A DNA stretch of 6,419 bases from the NCBI GenBank assembly GCA_913046025.1, contig CAJWRP010000135.1, positions 1 through 6,419 of the forward strand, given 5' to 3'. Below the pieces are notes generated by a model. The model saw only the letters and a list, made by a program, of their open reading frames with translations, made no database searches and was not told where the DNA came from. The stretch is from an uncultured Chloroflexota bacterium (GTDB taxonomy: Bacteria; Chloroflexota; Dehalococcoidia; SAR202; UBA11138). Shown piece by piece: positions 4,861 through 6,419 of the stretch. The position numbers and the translations under genes were made by a program. The stretch's first letter is position 1; every line of letters starts with the position of its first letter.

Positions 4861-5514
4861 TTGAGCCAGGGGCAGTTGCCTTCCACAGAAGAGGTGTACC
4901 CGCCGGAGTTCTTCAGGCGGCAGGACGAGGACGACGATGGGCTGTTTTACGTTGAACCGCGCCTGTTGGTGCATATTGATGAGTCCGCACTGAAGGCTGT
5001 TGCTGACTATTTGCAGGAAGCCCTGCCGGAGAACGCCACCATCCTGGACCTGATGAGCAGCTGGAAATCTCACCTGCCAGAGGGTTTTAACAAAGTGGCT
5101 TTGGTGGGTCTTGGGCTAAATAGCATCGAGTTGGATGAGAACTACCAGTTGGACGAGCGGGTGGTCCAGAACATTAACGTGGAACCTCGCTTACCCTTCG
5201 AGGATGATCGGTTTGATGCCGCCCTGGTCACCGTCTCCATCCAATATATGACCAGGCCTCTGGAGATCTTTCGTGAGGTCAGGCGTGTGTTAAGGCCGGA
5301 CGCAGCTTTTCATGTTATATATTCCAACCGTATGTTTCCCACCAAAGCTGTGGCCGTTTGGCAGAAGCTAAACGATCAGCAGCGGGCCGAGCTCGTCGGC
5401 TCATACTTTGAGCGTTCCGGCGGCTGGTCATCTCCTAAAGCTTTGGACGCCAGTCCAAACTCAGACGCCTACACGGACCCTGTTATAGTGGTCTACGCCC
5501 ACAAACAAGCATAG
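4861..5514 (+). CDS. Class I methyltransferase-like protein (Methyltransf_11 type) with an atypical SAM motif
   Basis: 217 residues from TTG 4861. The TTG is supported by GAGGT (4850-4854) with a 6-nt spacer and by an in-frame TGA at 4849-4851 that excludes earlier starts. The later half fits a Rossmann-type SAM-dependent methyltransferase: LPFEDDRFDAALVTVSIQYM (111-130, motif IV region) and REVRRVLRPD (138-147, post-motif helix). The usual glycine-rich motif I (D/E-x-G-x-G) is replaced by ILDLMSSWKSHLPEG (61-75), and the RPGG turn reads RPDA. From memory, a DLMSSW-type motif occurs in a plant/cyanobacterial-like subgroup annotated as methyltransferase-like, so this looks like a known variant rather than damage. 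The acidic N-terminus (RRQDEDDDG) precedes the fold. Substrate unknown. Expressed divergently from SRAP. Confidence 0.78.
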   Translation: MSQGQLPSTEEVYPPEFFRRQDEDDDGLFYVEPRLLVHIDESALKAVADYLQEALPENATILDLMSSWKSHLPEGFNKVALVGLGLNSIELDENYQLDERVVQNINVEPRLPFEDDRFDAALVTVSIQYMTRPLEIFREVRRVLRPDAAFHVIYSNRMFPTKAVAVWQKLNDQQRAELVGSYFERSGGWSSPKALDASPNSDAYTDPVIVVYAHKQA

Positions 5515-5616
5515 TTCCCTGAGCGGTCTGGACAGGTGATGCTGCTTTGACTTAACTACTCTGGTGCAGGACTGGATGACGCGCGCCGAGTTAAACAATG
5601 GGGTCGTGATGAAAGC

Positions 5617-5636
5617 AGGCAACAAGAGGCAACAAG
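5617..5636. repeat. Perfect tandem duplication of a 10-mer
   Basis: AGGCAACAAG occurs twice in direct succession at 5617-5626 and 5627-5636 in the gap between the convergent methyltransferase-like and deaminase genes. The second copy also forms the left arm of the imperfect hairpin described separately. This is probably a small replication-slippage duplication; only two units are present. Confidence 0.6.
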
Positions 5637-5659
5637 GGTCTTGGTCTTGTGCTGGCCTC
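5626..5659. terminator. Imperfect hairpin between convergent genes, weak terminator candidate
   Basis: GAGGC (5626-5630) can pair with GCCTC (5655-5659) and ACAAG (5632-5636) with CTTGT (5646-5650), leaving a small asymmetric internal loop and a 9-nt apical loop. It lies about 110 bp after the methyltransferase-like stop and 85 bp after the deaminase stop, a position expected for a shared bidirectional terminator. There is no T-run on either side, so intrinsic termination is doubtful. The rest of 5515-5744 shows no gene, tRNA or other repeat. Confidence 0.22.
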
Positions 5660-5744
5660 CTAGCGCATTGGTAGGGCCACGACTGATCGTCAATGGGACC
5701 ACCTCTAAAGGTCTTTGCCGGGACTGACGGGAGGAAGCGATGAC

Positions 5745-6182
5745 TTATCTTACGTCCACGCACTCCTGAACCAGGACGCCGGTGATTACTTCTAGTCGGT
5801 CTTTCCAGCCAGCCAATTCCACAAGCTTTTCTATTGTGTAGTCTGCCCAACGCGTGTTTGCTGGTGTAGGGCGGCCACCCATTACTACGGCATCAAAGTT
5901 GCAGGTCATAATAGCGCCAGTGCACATAGGGCACGGCTCAAAGGTCGTGTACAAGGTGCATCCAGGAAATTCGGCCAGACCCGTGGAAGATGCCACGTTG
6001 CGAATGGCTACCGTCTCTGCGTGTGCCGTGGGATCCTGATCTGTGGTGGCAAGATTGCGGCCAGTGGCTATCACTTCGCCGTTGCGGACAATGATAGAGC
6101 CAACAGCTAGATTACCCTCAGCTTTGCCTTTATGCGCCTCTTCCAAGGCGATGCGCATGAAGCTTTCGTGGTCGGAAGTCAT
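5745..6182 (-). CDS. Nucleoside/nucleobase deaminase (zinc-dependent CDA fold)
   Basis: A complete 145-residue enzyme of the cytidine/deoxycytidylate deaminase superfamily. It carries the zinc and catalytic motif HAE (His54, Glu56, in TAHAETVAIR) and PCPMC (Cys84, Cys87, in FEPCPMCTGAIM). It would remove an amino group from a base by zinc-activated water. LYTTFEPCPMC with TGAI resembles guanine deaminase (GuaD-like) and yeast-type cytosine deaminase more than TadA, whose motif is usually PCxMC-A-GA. The C-terminal WADYTIEKLVELAGWKDRLE also differs from TadA. Substrate (guanine, cytosine or tRNA A34) is therefore unresolved. ATG 6182 is set by AGGAG (6192-6196) with a 9-nt spacer. It lies 42 bp after the SNase-domain gene on the same strand, probably in one transcript. 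Confidence 0.88.
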   Translation of the reverse strand: MTSDHESFMRIALEEAHKGKAEGNLAVGSIIVRNGEVIATGRNLATTDQDPTAHAETVAIRNVASSTGLAEFPGCTLYTTFEPCPMCTGAIMTCNFDAVVMGGRPTPANTRWADYTIEKLVELAGWKDRLEVITGVLVQECVDVR

Positions 6183-6224
6183 CTGATCATTCTCCTCTTT
6201 GTTGGCACTAGTAATGCGGCGAGA

Positions 6225-6419
6225 CTACCAGAGGCAGCCGGTGCCAGCGGATTTGGCCTGGCGCTCAACCTCGACAATTATGTCGCGATGCTGTCCATCC
6301 TTGGTCCATGCGACCCCCAGGCCTTCCCTAACCAGTATCTCGTCTATGCTCTCACCGGATTCGGTGTACAGGTAGAACAGGTTTCGGCCATATACGTCTT
6401 CCTCCCGGGGCCCCGGCTC
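6225..6419 (-). CDS. Thermonuclease-like (SNase domain) protein, C-terminal part (runs off the window)
   Basis: The final 64 codons of a gene that starts beyond the right edge. The text DVYGRNLFYLYTESG, then LVREGLGVAW, then DGQHRD and ERQAKSAGTGCLW before the TAG at 6225-6227, is the characteristic end of staphylococcal-nuclease domain proteins. The YGR arginine corresponds to the catalytic Arg87 region of staphylococcal nuclease. These enzymes cut DNA and RNA with Ca2+ and are usually exported or lipid-anchored, but the N-terminus is not visible here. The short gap of 42 bp to the deaminase suggests a shared transcript. A nuclease plus base deaminase pair would fit nucleic-acid scavenging, which is inference. 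Confidence 0.85.
   Translation of the reverse strand, partial: EPGPREEDVYGRNLFYLYTESGESIDEILVREGLGVAWTKDGQHRDIIVEVERQAKSAGTGCLW

Noticed and set aside
5660..5700. D-arm-like text TAGCGCATTGGTAG suggesting a tRNA
   Set aside because: No acceptor stem, no 5-bp anticodon stem with a 7-nt loop, and no T-arm GGTTCRA follow, so it is a chance match.
5461..5850. Minus-strand open frame of 129 codons between the convergent genes
   Set aside because: It overlaps both neighbours out of frame, is Arg/Pro-rich and shows no domain or ribosome binding site.
6179..6190. Three-codon leader ORF (ATG ATC AGA TGA) overlapping the deaminase start
   Set aside because: Only one base separates its ATG from the Shine-Dalgarno, which is too close for efficient initiation. 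The ATG at 6182 has proper spacing and gives the family N-terminus.
1..6419. CRISPR array, transposase, integrase or phage genes as an explanation for the decayed region
   Set aside because: No regularly spaced repeats, terminal inverted repeats with target duplications, or mobile-element protein motifs were seen on either strand.

Overview
The window looks like an accessory-poor stretch of a bacterial chromosome with about even G+C by eye. It uses several TTG/GTG starts and consists mostly of short transcription units. The gene mix is a 3-hydroxyacyl-CoA dehydrogenase, a leucine-dehydrogenase-type enzyme, a hotdog thioesterase, MFS and Gfo/Idh/MocA remnants, SRAP, a thermonuclease-like protein and a nucleoside deaminase. 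A lipoprotein-like ORF with a Thr/Pro/Ser-rich linker is also present. This would fit a Chloroflexota (SAR202/Dehalococcoidia-like) genome, but that is a low-confidence inference from gene content, not a demonstrated assignment.

Layout. At the left edge (1-152, minus) is the N-terminus of a 3-hydroxyacyl-CoA dehydrogenase with a good promoter. Positions 306-1329 (minus) hold a full-length but dead leucine dehydrogenase with two stops and about five frameshifts. Its ribosome binding site and a candidate promoter are still recognisable. Positions 1561-2020 (plus) hold a Nudix-fold protein with a nearly perfect Shine-Dalgarno but no start codon at the right distance and a degenerate Nudix box. 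Positions 2166-2591 (plus) hold a lipoprotein-like ORF of uncertain status, followed by about 200 bp with nothing recognisable.

The right half is mostly intact. On the minus strand, 3594-2793 is a two-gene unit: a PaaI-type thioesterase and a 101-residue protein I do not recognise. Positions 4071-3669 (minus) are a deletion scar, where the first 54 codons of an MFS transporter abut, out of frame, the last 80 or so codons of a Gfo/Idh/MocA oxidoreductase. Upstream of it, 4729-4064 (minus) is an intact SRAP (YedK/HMCES) DNA-protein crosslinking protein with a TATAAT box so close to its ATG that the mRNA should be nearly leaderless. A divergent promoter serves a 217-residue methyltransferase-like protein (4861-5514, plus). 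The right end (minus) has the C-terminus of a thermonuclease-like (SNase) protein followed by an intact nucleoside deaminase.

The genes do not form one pathway. Amino-acid and fatty-acid catabolism is on the left, and DNA-damage or nucleic-acid functions are on the right. The most notable pattern is erosion: between about 300 and 4070, dead or damaged genes are interspersed with intact ones. I see no CRISPR, phage, transposase, tRNA or rRNA, and no clearly new multi-gene system. The best leads are the deletion fusion, the Nudix gene that lost its start, the methyltransferase-like protein without a glycine-rich motif I, and the unknown small protein coupled to the thioesterase.
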